Shown one piece after another: positions 35,987-43,982 of a stretch of DNA of 64,000 bases (position 1 is its first letter; every line of letters begins with the position of its first letter). This DNA is from JAOPZW01 sp963764585 (GTDB lineage: Bacteria > Actinomycetota > Thermoleophilia > Solirubrobacterales > Solirubrobacteraceae): the NCBI GenBank assembly GCA_963764585.1, contig CAVXTB010000009.1, forward strand, positions 62,001 to 126,000, written 5' to 3'. The notes under the pieces were generated by a model. The model worked only from the letters and a program-made list of their open reading frames with translations. It was not told where the DNA came from and searched no databases. The position numbers were made by a program, and so were the translations under genes.

Positions 35987-36161
35987 CTGCGGGGATCAGC
36001 GGCGCGTACGCAAGGACCCTTGCGGAAATCCGCGCTCGTCGCACCGGCAGCCGGATTGTTCGCCATCCAACGCTCGCAAGCACTGGCGCTCCGGCGCTCT
36101 ATCGATGCTGGAAGGATCGCCGCAGCAAGTCATCGGGGAGCAATCGGGGGATTGGGGGGCC

Positions 36162-36175
36162 TTGCCGTACGGCAA
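36162..36175. promoter_or_regulatory. 14-bp perfect palindrome upstream of the proline-rich protein gene
   Basis: TTGCCGTACGGCAA is self-complementary and lies 58 bp before the GTG start at 36234. It sits within a 247-bp gap (35987-36233) that shows G-runs (ATCGGGGGATTGGGGGG) but no gene. A dimeric regulator operator is plausible; no second copy was noticed. Confidence 0.4.
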
Positions 36176-36233
36176 AGTCGCAGCTTGTGATTCAGGGGCG
36201 TCGCGCCAGCGCGCGGCGCTGCATCGTGGCGCG

Positions 36234-37493
36234 GTGCTCCGCTGCGCCCTCCTGACGCTCGCCGCCGCGCTCCTGCTCGCCACCCTCGCGTCCGTCGCGC
36301 GCGCCACGGATCCCGTGCCGGTGTCCGACCCGACGCCGGTCGTCGAAAACCCGACCCCGCCGGACCCAACGCTTGCGCCGACCGATCCGCCGCCGGCGCC
36401 CGCGGTCGATCCGGCGCTGCCGCCGGCGGCTGATCCGGCGCTGCCGCCCGCGGTCGATCCTGCGCCGCTGCCCGCGGCTGATCCGGCGCCGCCCGTGACT
36501 GAGCAGCCGCCGACCGATACAGGGTCGTCCTCGCTGCCCGTTGGCGATGTGCCGCCCACCGATCCGGGGCCGCCGCCGCCCCCGGCTGAGCAGCCGCCCG
36601 TGGCCGAGGTGCCGCCGGCCGGGGACCCGGCCCCGCCGCCTGTGGTGGAGGTGCCGCCGGTGGTGGACCCGGCCCCGCCGCCGCCCGTGGTCGAGCAGCC
36701 GCCGCCGCCCGTCGTCGACCCCACCCCACCACCGCCCGCAGCGTCTCCGCCGCCAGCCGTCGACCCCGCCCCGCCGGCGCCTGTCATCCAGACGCCGCCG
36801 CCCACGCAGCCCGTGGCGCAGAATCCCGCGACGACGCCGTCCGCCGTGGCTCCGGCCGGCGAGCAGGAGAGTCCTTCGGCGCCCGCGTCGGCTGACGGAG
36901 GCTCGACGCCGCCGACCGCGACCGCGCCCGCCTCGCTGACGAGCCCGAGCGCTGCGGCGCCCCAGTCGCTCTCGCCGCTCTCGACCCAGGCCGCGCCCGC
37001 CACGATCGCGTCGGCCACCAGCTCGGCGCCGGGAGGCGGCCTCGAGCGGGCGCCCGCCCGCGAGAGCGCTGCCGCGCCGAACGGGCCGCCACTGCCTACC
37101 ATCGCAGCGATCCTCGCGAGCGGGGCGCCGGCGGCCCTCATGCCGCTCCAGCCGGGGTCTGCACCGGGGGAGTCGCGGCTTCTGACGTCGTCCTCGCCGC
37201 GGCCCGCGCTCGCCCCCAGGCAGAAGCCGGGCGCGGGGGCCAGCGCGCCGAAGCCGTCCCCGGCAGACCCCGGCGGTGGTGGCGGCGGTCAGGGCCCGGC
37301 ACCTGCCGGACCCCCTGGGAGCGCCGCGTTCAGTGGCACGAGCGGGGCGCCCGGGGGTCTGTCCTCGGCGCTGTTCTGCGAGATGATCGTCGTCCTCCTG
37401 GCCCTCGCCTGTGGCGAGCTGCGGCGTCATCGGCTACGGCCGATCCTCGTGGGGCCGGCAGGCTTCACCCCCCTTCTGCAGCGGCCTGGCTGA
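36234..37493 (+). CDS. Proline-rich surface protein with C-terminal membrane helix
   Basis: Starting at GTG 36234 the protein is 419 residues; a signal peptide (VLRCALLTLAAALLLATLASVARA) is followed by about 200 residues of Pro/Asp/Val repeats (for example DPALPPAADPALPPAVDPA, VEQPPPPVVDPTPPPP), an Ala/Ser/Pro-rich section, a Gly-rich GGGGGQG spot and a C-terminal hydrophobic helix (ALFCEMIVVLLALACGEL) with a basic tail. An ATG at 36105 would place 43 residues before the signal peptide. It probably spans the cell wall, anchored by the C-terminal helix. The next gene encodes a peptidoglycan-binding membrane protein. Confidence 0.68.
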   Translation: MLRCALLTLAAALLLATLASVARATDPVPVSDPTPVVENPTPPDPTLAPTDPPPAPAVDPALPPAADPALPPAVDPAPLPAADPAPPVTEQPPTDTGSSSLPVGDVPPTDPGPPPPPAEQPPVAEVPPAGDPAPPPVVEVPPVVDPAPPPPVVEQPPPPVVDPTPPPPAASPPPAVDPAPPAPVIQTPPPTQPVAQNPATTPSAVAPAGEQESPSAPASADGGSTPPTATAPASLTSPSAAAPQSLSPLSTQAAPATIASATSSAPGGGLERAPARESAAAPNGPPLPTIAAILASGAPAALMPLQPGSAPGESRLLTSSSPRPALAPRQKPGAGASAPKPSPADPGGGGGGQGPAPAGPPGSAAFSGTSGAPGGLSSALFCEMIVVLLALACGELRRHRLRPILVGPAGFTPLLQRPG

Positions 37494-37511
37494 GCACCTC
37501 CTCGAGGTGCT
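37493..37511 (+). terminator. Hairpin at the 3' end of the proline-rich gene
   Basis: AGCACCTC (37493-37500) pairs exactly with GAGGTGCT (37504-37511) around a 3-nt loop and begins on the last base of the stop codon. No T-run follows, so read-through into the next gene (68 bp away) is possible. Confidence 0.45.
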
Positions 37512-37578
37512 GACTGCCCGCGTCTGCGCGCACTGAGCGCGCCGACGCTCTCCAGAGCCGTTTCAGAAGGGAGAGTTC

Positions 37579-38925
37579 ATGACCATCCAAGTGCTCGACC
37601 GCGCGAGTAGGGCGAGTGTCATAACCACGGTCGCGGCGGCGGTCGCGGTCGCGGCGCTGAGCATCGCCGCTCCGGCCGTCGCGGCGAGCCCGCATCCCGT
37701 GCGGCCGCTCGCGCAGGGCGCCGGCATGGGCGACAGGCCCGATGCCGAGGTGCGCCGGCTGCAGCGGGCCCTCGAGCGCCACGGCTACGACGTCGGGGCG
37801 CCGGGCGTCGACGGCCGCTTTGGACCGCTGACCGCAGCTGCCGTCCGGCGGCTGCAGGCGGCCCGCGGGCTGGCCGTCGACGGCATCGTGGGTCATCGGA
37901 CGCGCACGGCGCTCGGCCTGGCGCGGACACGCTCTGGGCGTGCGCAGCGAACGTCCCGGCCCGCGCAGCGAAGCTCGCAGACCCGTCCTGCGGCAACCGC
38001 GACGCCCGCCCCGACCCGGGCGCCGACCGCGGCGGCCCGGCCGGCTAGCGCCCCGCCCAGCTCCACGACCGTGGTCAGCCACGGCACCGGCATGAGCGTC
38101 GTCGCCGTCGCCTTCTGGCTCGCCCTCGCGTCGACCGCGGCGCTCGGCATCGTCGCGGTAGGGCGACGCGTCAAGCGGCCCAGGCGAGGCGGCTATCCCG
38201 CCCGTGCCGATCACACGGCGTGCCCGTCGCCGCCTGCGTCCGCTGCCGCATCGGAGGACGCCGGTGTTCCCAGCCCGGCACAGCGCTCGCCCGAGCCGGT
38301 GATCGGCTACGTGACCCTGGCGCCCGGTGCGACGTCGGCCGAGCACGACAGCTCGTCGGCAGCCATCGTAGCGGCGTGCGAGGAGACCGACCGAGAGCTG
38401 GTCGAGATCGTGTGCGACCCGGCGCACGGACGAGCGCTCGAGCGCCCCGGACTCACGCATGCCCTCGGGCGGATCGCCGAGGGTCACGCCCGCGGGCTGG
38501 TCGTCAGCGAGCTCCAGGGCTTCAGCCGATCGGCACGTGAGCTGGCCGCGCTCATCGCGTGGTTCGCCGACGCGGGCGCCACGCTGGTCGCACTGGACCT
38601 CGGCTTCGACACGGCGACGCCGGGCGGTCGTCAGGTGGCGCGAACGCTCCTGGCGCTCGGCAGTCATGAGGCCGACGACGGGCAGGCCAAAGCCCGGGCC
38701 AACGGCCGGCCCGCGGTCAGGGATCAACCCGAGCTGCTGGAGCGCATCGCATCCATGCGCTCGGCCGGGATGAGCCTGCGGGAGATCGCCGAGCAGCTCA
38801 ACGGAGAGCACGTCCCGACCCTGCGCGGCGGAGCGCGATGGCGGCCGTCGAGCATCCAGGCCGCGCTGGGCTACAGGCGCCCCGGGCCGCGGGACCGACT
38901 GCCACCGCTGGAGTCCAGAGGCTGA
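37579..38925 (+). CDS. Peptidoglycan-binding / transmembrane / degenerate serine-recombinase fusion protein
   Basis: The 448-residue protein starts at ATG 37579 after AAGGGAGAG. Order of parts: signal peptide (about 15-36); PG_binding_1 domain (about 51-115; RRLQRALERHGYDVGAPGVDG, RFGPLTAAAVRRLQAARGL); Pro/Ala/Arg linker; one membrane helix (about 172-195) followed by RRVKRPRRGG; resolvase-fold domain (240-365; VIGYVTLAPG, LVVSELQGFSRSAREL, LGFDTATPGGRQVAR); C-terminal recombinase-type helix-turn-helix (384-433; GMSLREIAEQLNGEHVPTLRGG). The catalytic Ser is Ala248, the Arg next to it is Thr246, and of the two active-site Args one is Gly314 and one is kept (Arg317). So the wall-facing sensor is kept and strand cleavage is not expected. 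Confidence 0.8.
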   Translation: MTIQVLDRASRASVITTVAAAVAVAALSIAAPAVAASPHPVRPLAQGAGMGDRPDAEVRRLQRALERHGYDVGAPGVDGRFGPLTAAAVRRLQAARGLAVDGIVGHRTRTALGLARTRSGRAQRTSRPAQRSSQTRPAATATPAPTRAPTAAARPASAPPSSTTVVSHGTGMSVVAVAFWLALASTAALGIVAVGRRVKRPRRGGYPARADHTACPSPPASAAASEDAGVPSPAQRSPEPVIGYVTLAPGATSAEHDSSSAAIVAACEETDRELVEIVCDPAHGRALERPGLTHALGRIAEGHARGLVVSELQGFSRSARELAALIAWFADAGATLVALDLGFDTATPGGRQVARTLLALGSHEADDGQAKARANGRPAVRDQPELLERIASMRSAGMSLREIAEQLNGEHVPTLRGGARWRPSSIQAALGYRRPGPRDRLPPLESRG

Positions 38926-38981
38926 TTTTGGGGGTACGAGCACGTCCGAGGGGCCCGAACGGAATCGGGGGCGTGCGTCAC

Positions 38982-39018
38982 GCGGGTGCGTGGTCGCAGG
39001 GGCCGATCGCGCACCCGC
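38982..39018. terminator. Hairpin between convergent genes
   Basis: GCGGGTGCG (38982-38990) pairs with CGCACCCGC (39010-39018) over a 19-nt loop in the 94-bp space between the recombinase-fusion gene and the minus-strand DUF2461 gene. It could serve either direction. Confidence 0.4.
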
Positions 39019-39019
39019 C

Positions 39020-39679
39020 TCACCCTCTTCGTGGCGTAGCGCTCGCGCCGACGTGCTCGTCCAGCCAGCCGGTGAGCGGGCGCGCCGCGCGCCAGGTGCT
39101 CGCCACGTGCTCGCGCGCCGCCGCCGTGGCCAGCTCGGGTCCCGGGCCCAGCCGCCGCCCGGCGACGAGGTCCTTGTAGCGCAGCATCTCGACGCGCGGG
39201 TGGTCGCGCGGCATGCCGCGCGGCGCCGTCTTCAGCGCGGGCGGCGTCAGATCGAGGCCGCCGCGCCGCACCGCGGCGATCGCGCGGGCGAGCGCCGCGC
39301 CCGCCCCACCGTCGTCGTCGACGACCGCCGCGCGGTAGCGCGCGAGCTGGTCGCTCGCCATCCGCCAGTAGCCCGCCGCCGCGTACAGCCCGCGCGCGGA
39401 GATCTCGGCGTAGAACGCCGCCGCCGACCCGGGCACGGAGTGCACGACCCCGTAGGTCCGCGTCTTGTAGGGCGACTTGTCGGGCGAGAAGCGCACGTCG
39501 CGGTGCTGGCGAAAGACGGTGGCCTCGCCGCCCAGGTCGCCGCCCAGCTCGGCGAGCAGGCGCTCGAACGGCCCGCGCACCTCCTCCTCGAACGTGGCGC
39601 GGGTCGCCTGGAAATAGGCCCGCGAGTTGTCGCGCTCCAGGCCCTCGAACCACGCGACGGTACCGGCGCCGAAGGTCAC
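39020..39679 (-). CDS. DUF2461 family protein
   Basis: The 219-residue protein starts at GTG 39677-39679 (VTFGAGTVAWFEGLERDNSRAYF), the usual start of this family (TIGR02453). Conserved blocks are FRQHRDVRFSPDKSPYKTRTYG and GLYAAAGYWRMASDQLARYRAAV (split), with LKTAPRGMPRDHPRVEMLRYKDL near the C-terminus. The biochemical function is unknown. The GTG overlaps the stop of the upstream metallo-hydrolase gene by 4 bp, so both are one transcript. Confidence 0.85.
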   Translation of the reverse strand: MTFGAGTVAWFEGLERDNSRAYFQATRATFEEEVRGPFERLLAELGGDLGGEATVFRQHRDVRFSPDKSPYKTRTYGVVHSVPGSAAAFYAEISARGLYAAAGYWRMASDQLARYRAAVVDDDGGAGAALARAIAAVRRGGLDLTPPALKTAPRGMPRDHPRVEMLRYKDLVAGRRLGPGPELATAAAREHVASTWRAARPLTGWLDEHVGASATPRRG

Positions 39680-40353
39680 GTCGTCGCCAGCCCGCCGGCG
39701 AACGCGGTCAGCGCCGCCGGATCGCGCAGCGGCGGGCCGTGGCCGAAGAGCACGAGCGCCGGCTCGAGCGCCGCCAGCCGCCGCGCGCTGTCGCGGTTGC
39801 GGGCCGGATCGGGGGTCAGGGCGCGCGGCGGCTCGCGCAGTCCGGGGGCGGTGGTCAGCACGTGCAGGTTGAAGAGCACGTCGCCGGCGACGAGCGTGCG
39901 GTCGGCCTCGCGCCAGAACGCGACGTGCCCGGCCGAGTGGCCCGGAACCTCGAGGACGACGAAGCCGTGGCCGAGCTCGTCGCCCTCGCGCAGCACGCGC
40001 GCGACCGCCACCGGCTCGTAGCGGGCGAAGCGATCCAGCAGCGGCCGTGCCCACGAGTCGGCGCGGGCCGGACGGCCGCTCTCGACGTCGGCGCGGTCGC
40101 GCTCGCCGACCCACACCGGCACGTCGAACGCATCGACCACGCGCTTGGAGCCGCCCGCGTGGTCGGCGTGCGCATGGGTCAGCGCGTGGGCGCCGACCGC
40201 GTGCCCGTGCAGCGCCTTGACGAGCCGCTTGCCGGCGCCCGACGTGCCGGCGTCGACCACGACGTCGCCGAGCAGGTAGGCGTTGACCCCGTCACGCGGC
40301 GTGAGCGCGATCTGGAAGACGTCCTCGGCGACCCGCCGCATCGGCCGGACCAT
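39676..40353 (-). CDS. MBL-fold metallo-hydrolase
   Basis: The 225-residue protein (from ATG 40351-40353, MVRPMRRVAEDVFQI) has the metallo-beta-lactamase motif THAHADHAGG (HxHxDH), the third ligand region VPGHSAGHVAFW, the bridging Asp in LVAGDVLFN, and the final His in LFGHGPPL. It is a glyoxalase II/RNase Z-type hydrolase fold with unknown substrate. Downstream ATG 40339-40341 is an alternative start. It is divergent from the crotonase gene with 25 bp between starts. Confidence 0.83.
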   Translation of the reverse strand: MVRPMRRVAEDVFQIALTPRDGVNAYLLGDVVVDAGTSGAGKRLVKALHGHAVGAHALTHAHADHAGGSKRVVDAFDVPVWVGERDRADVESGRPARADSWARPLLDRFARYEPVAVARVLREGDELGHGFVVLEVPGHSAGHVAFWREADRTLVAGDVLFNLHVLTTAPGLREPPRALTPDPARNRDSARRLAALEPALVLFGHGPPLRDPAALTAFAGGLATT

Positions 40354-40360
40354 ACCGGCG

Positions 40361-40370
40361 CGGATAGGGT
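40361..40370. promoter_or_regulatory. Divergent overlapping -10 elements (metallo-hydrolase / crotonase)
   Basis: The string cggaTAgggt reads TATCCG toward the metallo-hydrolase (7 nt before its ATG) and TAGGGT toward the crotonase (8 nt before its ATG), sharing the TA. The minus-strand hexamer lacks the final T. Neither gene has a ribosome-binding site, so both are predicted leaderless. Confidence 0.5.
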
Positions 40371-40378
40371 GCCCGGTC

Positions 40379-41146
40379 ATGTCCGACGAGCCCGTTCTCA
40401 CCGAGCGCCGCGACGGCGTCCTGATCATCACGCTCAACCGCCCCGAGGCCCGCAACGCGGTGAATCGTGCGCTGGCCGAGGGCGTCGCCGCGGCCCTCGA
40501 CGCGCTCGACGCCGACGCCGACGTCGCGGTCGGCGTGCTCACCGGCGCGGGCGCCGGCTTCTCGGCGGGCATGGACCTCAAGGCGTTCGTCGCAGGCGAG
40601 AGCGCGTGGGTCGCCGACCGCGGCTTCGCCGGCATCGTCCAGCGCTCGGCGCGCAAGCCGCTGATCGCCGCGATCGAGGGCTTCGCCGTGGCCGGCGGCC
40701 TGGAGATCGCGCTGGCGTGCGACCTGATCGTGGCCGCGCGCGGCGCCAAGCTCGGCATCCCCGAGGTCAAGCGCTCGCTCGTCGCCGCCGCTGGCGCGCT
40801 GTTGCGCCTGCCGCGCCGCCTGCCCTACGGGGTCGCGATGGAGCTCGCGCTGACCGGCGACACGATCACGGCCGAGCGCGCCTACGAGCTCGGCCTGGTC
40901 AACCGGGTGACCGAGCAGGGCCAGGCGATCGACGCGGCGCTCGAGCTGGCGGCCGCCATGGCCAAGAACGGGCCGCTGGCGCTCGACGCGACCAAGGCGA
41001 TCCTCCAGCAGCAGTTCGGCTGGAGCGAGGAGGAGTTCTGGCAGCGCCAGGGCGAGCTGTCGGGGCCGGTCTTCGCGTCCGAGGACGCGCGCGAGGGCGC
41101 CACCGCCTTCGCCGAGAAGCGCGACCCTGTGTGGCGCGGGTGCTGA
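40379..41146 (+). CDS. Enoyl-CoA hydratase/isomerase family protein
   Basis: The 255-residue crotonase-fold protein has the CoA-binding and oxyanion motifs FSAGMDLKAF and IEGFAVAGGLEIALACD, then PEVKRSLVAAAGALLRLPR and GLVNRV. The Glu of GLEIALACD and the Glu of GIPEVKRSL are at or near the two catalytic Glu positions, so hydratase activity is plausible. It resembles short-chain enoyl-CoA or carnitinyl-CoA dehydratases. Predicted leaderless (TAGGGT 8 nt upstream); the MFS gene follows after 15 bp. Confidence 0.87.
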   Translation: MSDEPVLTERRDGVLIITLNRPEARNAVNRALAEGVAAALDALDADADVAVGVLTGAGAGFSAGMDLKAFVAGESAWVADRGFAGIVQRSARKPLIAAIEGFAVAGGLEIALACDLIVAARGAKLGIPEVKRSLVAAAGALLRLPRRLPYGVAMELALTGDTITAERAYELGLVNRVTEQGQAIDAALELAAAMAKNGPLALDATKAILQQQFGWSEEEFWQRQGELSGPVFASEDAREGATAFAEKRDPVWRGC

Positions 41147-41161
41147 CCTACTCTTAGGAGC

Positions 41162-43174
41162 ATGTCCGCGGCCGCCGCCGCGCTCCCGGCCCCGGCGACG
41201 CGCCCGCGCCGCGAGGTGCTGGTCGTCTTCGCCGCGCTCATGCTGGCCGTGCTGCTCGCGGCCCTGGACTCGACGATCGTCGCCACCGCGCTGCCGACGA
41301 TCACCGCCGAGCTCGGTGGCGTCAACCAGCTGTCGTGGGTCGTCACCGGCTACCTGCTGGCCTCGACGATCTCGACGCCGCTGTACGGCAAGCTCGGCGA
41401 CCTCTACGGGCGCAAGCGGATCTTCCAGGCGTCGATCGTCATCTTCCTGGTCGGGTCCGCGCTGTGCGGCCAGAGCCAGAGCATGGGCGAGCTGATCGCC
41501 TTCCGCACGCTGCAGGGCATCGGCGGCGGCGGCCTCATCGTTCTCGCCCAGGCGATCATCGGCGACGTCGTCTCGCCACGCGATCGCGGGCGCTACCAGG
41601 GCGTGTTCGGCGCCGTCTTCGGCATCAGCAGCGTCGCCGGCCCGCTCATCGGCGGCTTCCTGGTCGACAACGCCTCGTGGCGCTGGATCTTCTACGTGAA
41701 CATCCCGATCGGCGTGGTCGCGCTGGCGGTCATCGCCGTCGCCCTGCGCGTGCCCACCGAGCGCCGCGAGGCGCGCATCGACGTCGCGGGCGCGATCCTG
41801 CTCACCCTTGCCGCGGGCGCGTTCGTGCTGCTGACGAGCCTCGGCGGCCAGACCTACGCGTGGGGCTCGTGGCAGATCGTCGGCCTCGGCGTGGTCGCCG
41901 TGATCGCGACCGCGGCGCTGATCGGAGTCGAGCGCCGCGCCCCCGAGCCGGTGCTGCCGCTGAGCCTGTTCTCCAGCCGCGTGTTCACGATCGCCAGCGC
42001 CATGGGCTTCATCGTCGGCCTGGCGCTCTTCGGAGCGACGACCTACCTGCCGCTCTTCCTGCAGATCGTCAACGGCGCGTCGGCGACCTCCTCGGGCCTG
42101 CAGCTGCTGCCGCTGATCCTCGGCCTGCTGATCACCTCGATCGGCAGCGGTCAGGTGATCGCCCGCTGGGGCCACTACAAGCCGTTCCCGATCGTGGGCA
42201 CGGCGCTGCTCGTCGTCGGCTTCCTGCTGTTGTCGACGATGGATCCCGGGACCACCGCCTTGATGCGCGCGCTCTCCATGTTCGTCGTCGGCCTCGGGCT
42301 CGGGCTCGTCATGCAGGTGCTCGTGCTCGCGGTGCAGAACGACGTCGACTATCGCGACCTCGGCGTGGCCACTGCGGGTGCCACGTTCTTTCGCTCGATC
42401 GGCGGCTGCTTCGGCGTGGCGATCTGCGGCGCGATCTTCTCCAACCGCCTCGCCCACGAGCTGGCGCAGATCCCGGGGCTGCCGGCCAGCGCAGCGTCCG
42501 GGCGCGTGACCTCGGCCAGCGTCGCCCAGCTTCCGTCCGCGGTGCGGGCGACCTTCGTCAGCGCCTACGCCGACGCGCTGACGACCATCTTCCTCGTCTG
42601 CGCCCCGATCGCGGCGGTGGCCTTCGTGCTCGCGTGGCTGCTGCCCGAGAAGCCGCTGCGGCGCACCGTCGAGGCCACCGGCGTCGGCGAGGCATTCGCG
42701 GCGCCCAAGCACCACGACTCGCGCGCGGAGATCGAGCGCGCGCTGTCGACCCTCGCCCGCCGCGACAGCCGGCGGCGGATCCTCGAGCAGCTCTGCGCGC
42801 GGACCGGGCTGGACCTCACCGCGGGCCAGTGCTGGGCGCTCGCGCGGGTGGGCGAGAGCGAGCCGACCGACGCCGACGCCATCGCGCTGGACCGCGGGGT
42901 CGACCCCGCGCGCGTGGCGGCGCGCATCGACGAGCTGCGCGACCTGCGCTACGTCGAGGGCCCGCACGACGCCGCCGTGCTCACGGCCACCGGCCGCGAC
43001 GCCTTCGACCGCCTCTTCGCGGCCCGCCGCGAGCGCCTCTCCGAGCTGCTCGACGGCTGGTCGCCCGAGCGCGAGGCCGACCTCGCCGAGCTGCTGACCC
43101 GGATGGCGCGCGACGTGGTCGCCGACCATCCCGATGGCGCTCCTGCCGGCCCAAGAGAGCCCGCCGCGGCGTAG
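41162..43174 (+). CDS. DHA2-family MFS drug efflux protein fused to a C-terminal MarR-like domain
   Basis: The 670-residue protein starts after TTAGGAG. Residues about 20-490 form a 14-helix MFS transporter: motif C-type LAALDSTIVATALPTI, WVVTGYLLASTISTPLYGKLGD (split), GRKRIF, and SWRWIFYVNIPIG. From about 510 to 665 there is a soluble domain with winged-helix MarR features: RRRILEQLCARTGLDLTAGQCWAL, RIDELRDLRYVEG and LTATGRDAFDRLFAARRERL. The pump probably exports lipophilic compounds by proton antiport; the cytoplasmic domain may sense the same ligand or bind DNA. Such a fusion is uncommon. Confidence 0.85.
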   Translation: MSAAAAALPAPATRPRREVLVVFAALMLAVLLAALDSTIVATALPTITAELGGVNQLSWVVTGYLLASTISTPLYGKLGDLYGRKRIFQASIVIFLVGSALCGQSQSMGELIAFRTLQGIGGGGLIVLAQAIIGDVVSPRDRGRYQGVFGAVFGISSVAGPLIGGFLVDNASWRWIFYVNIPIGVVALAVIAVALRVPTERREARIDVAGAILLTLAAGAFVLLTSLGGQTYAWGSWQIVGLGVVAVIATAALIGVERRAPEPVLPLSLFSSRVFTIASAMGFIVGLALFGATTYLPLFLQIVNGASATSSGLQLLPLILGLLITSIGSGQVIARWGHYKPFPIVGTALLVVGFLLLSTMDPGTTALMRALSMFVVGLGLGLVMQVLVLAVQNDVDYRDLGVATAGATFFRSIGGCFGVAICGAIFSNRLAHELAQIPGLPASAASGRVTSASVAQLPSAVRATFVSAYADALTTIFLVCAPIAAVAFVLAWLLPEKPLRRTVEATGVGEAFAAPKHHDSRAEIERALSTLARRDSRRRILEQLCARTGLDLTAGQCWALARVGESEPTDADAIALDRGVDPARVAARIDELRDLRYVEGPHDAAVLTATGRDAFDRLFAARRERLSELLDGWSPEREADLAELLTRMARDVVADHPDGAPAGPREPAAA

Positions 43175-43244
43175 GACCGGGCGTCGATCGGGCTCGGACC
43201 AGCGGGCGGAAGGCGCGCCGTCAGGTCACGCCTACCCTCCCGGC

Positions 43245-43982
43245 ATGGAGGAGCGACTGTCCCAGATCGTCGCCTTCGGCGGAGGCGGGTTCTCCATGGA
43301 CGCCGGCAACCCGCTGCTGGACGACTACGTCCTGCGCCTGACCGGCGTGCAGCGCCCGAAGGTCTGCTTCGTGCCGACCGCGTCGGGCGACGCCGACCAC
43401 TACGTCGTGCGCTTCTACCGCACGTTCGCGGCCTTCGGCTGCGAGCCCAGCCACCTCTCGCTCTTCCGACGCGATCGCACGGCGGCGACGGGCGATCCCG
43501 GCGAGCACCTGCTCAAGCAGGACCTCGTCTACGTCGGCGGCGGCTCGGTCATCAGCCTGCTCGGCACCTGGCGCGCGCATGGGATCGACGTCGCGCTGGC
43601 CGAGGCGTGGCGCCGCGGCGTGGTGCTCTGCGGCCTGAGCGCGGGCTCGCTGTGCTGGTTCAGCGAGGCGGTGACCGCCTTCCACGGCGCGCCGCAGCGC
43701 GTCGAGGGCCTCGGTCTGCTGCCGCACTCCAACTGCGTGCACTACGACGGCGAGCCGGCGCGCCGCCAGGAGTACCGGCGCTTCGTCCGCGACGGGATGT
43801 GCGCCGGCTACGCGGCCGACGACGGCGCGGCGCTGCACTTCGTCGGCACCGACCTGCATCGCGTCGTGACGTCGCGGCCCAACAAGCGCGGCTGGCACGT
43901 CGCGCGCCGCGGCGACCGCGTCGTCGAGCGCAAGCTCGCGACCGTCGACCTGGGGGCGCCCGTGGCGCTGGCCGTCGCGTGA
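43245..43982 (+). CDS. Peptidase S51 (dipeptidase E-like), first of a tandem pair
   Basis: The 245-residue protein starts at ATG 43245 (MEERLSQIVAFGGGGFSMD). It shows the S51 family elements: FVPTASGDADHY, VYVGGGSVISLL, the nucleophile elbow CGLSAGSLCWF with Ser, and GLGLLPHSNCVHYDGEPARR containing a candidate catalytic His. S51 enzymes cleave Asp-X dipeptides or cyanophycin-derived peptides. TACCCT 6 nt upstream of the ATG suggests leaderless mRNA. Its TGA overlaps the GTG of a paralogue. Confidence 0.84.
   Translation: MEERLSQIVAFGGGGFSMDAGNPLLDDYVLRLTGVQRPKVCFVPTASGDADHYVVRFYRTFAAFGCEPSHLSLFRRDRTAATGDPGEHLLKQDLVYVGGGSVISLLGTWRAHGIDVALAEAWRRGVVLCGLSAGSLCWFSEAVTAFHGAPQRVEGLGLLPHSNCVHYDGEPARRQEYRRFVRDGMCAGYAADDGAALHFVGTDLHRVVTSRPNKRGWHVARRGDRVVERKLATVDLGAPVALAVA

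Noticed and set aside
36192..37430. Gly/Arg-rich minus-strand frame resembling PE_PGRS-like proteins
   Set aside because: It is the antisense of the Pro-rich gene: repeats of CCG/GCC codons give Gly/Arg strings on the other strand.
37579..38925. Reading the recombinase-fusion gene as a mobile-element integrase
   Set aside because: The catalytic Ser and one active-site Arg are missing, it has a signal peptide and membrane helix, and no attachment sites or cargo borders were seen.
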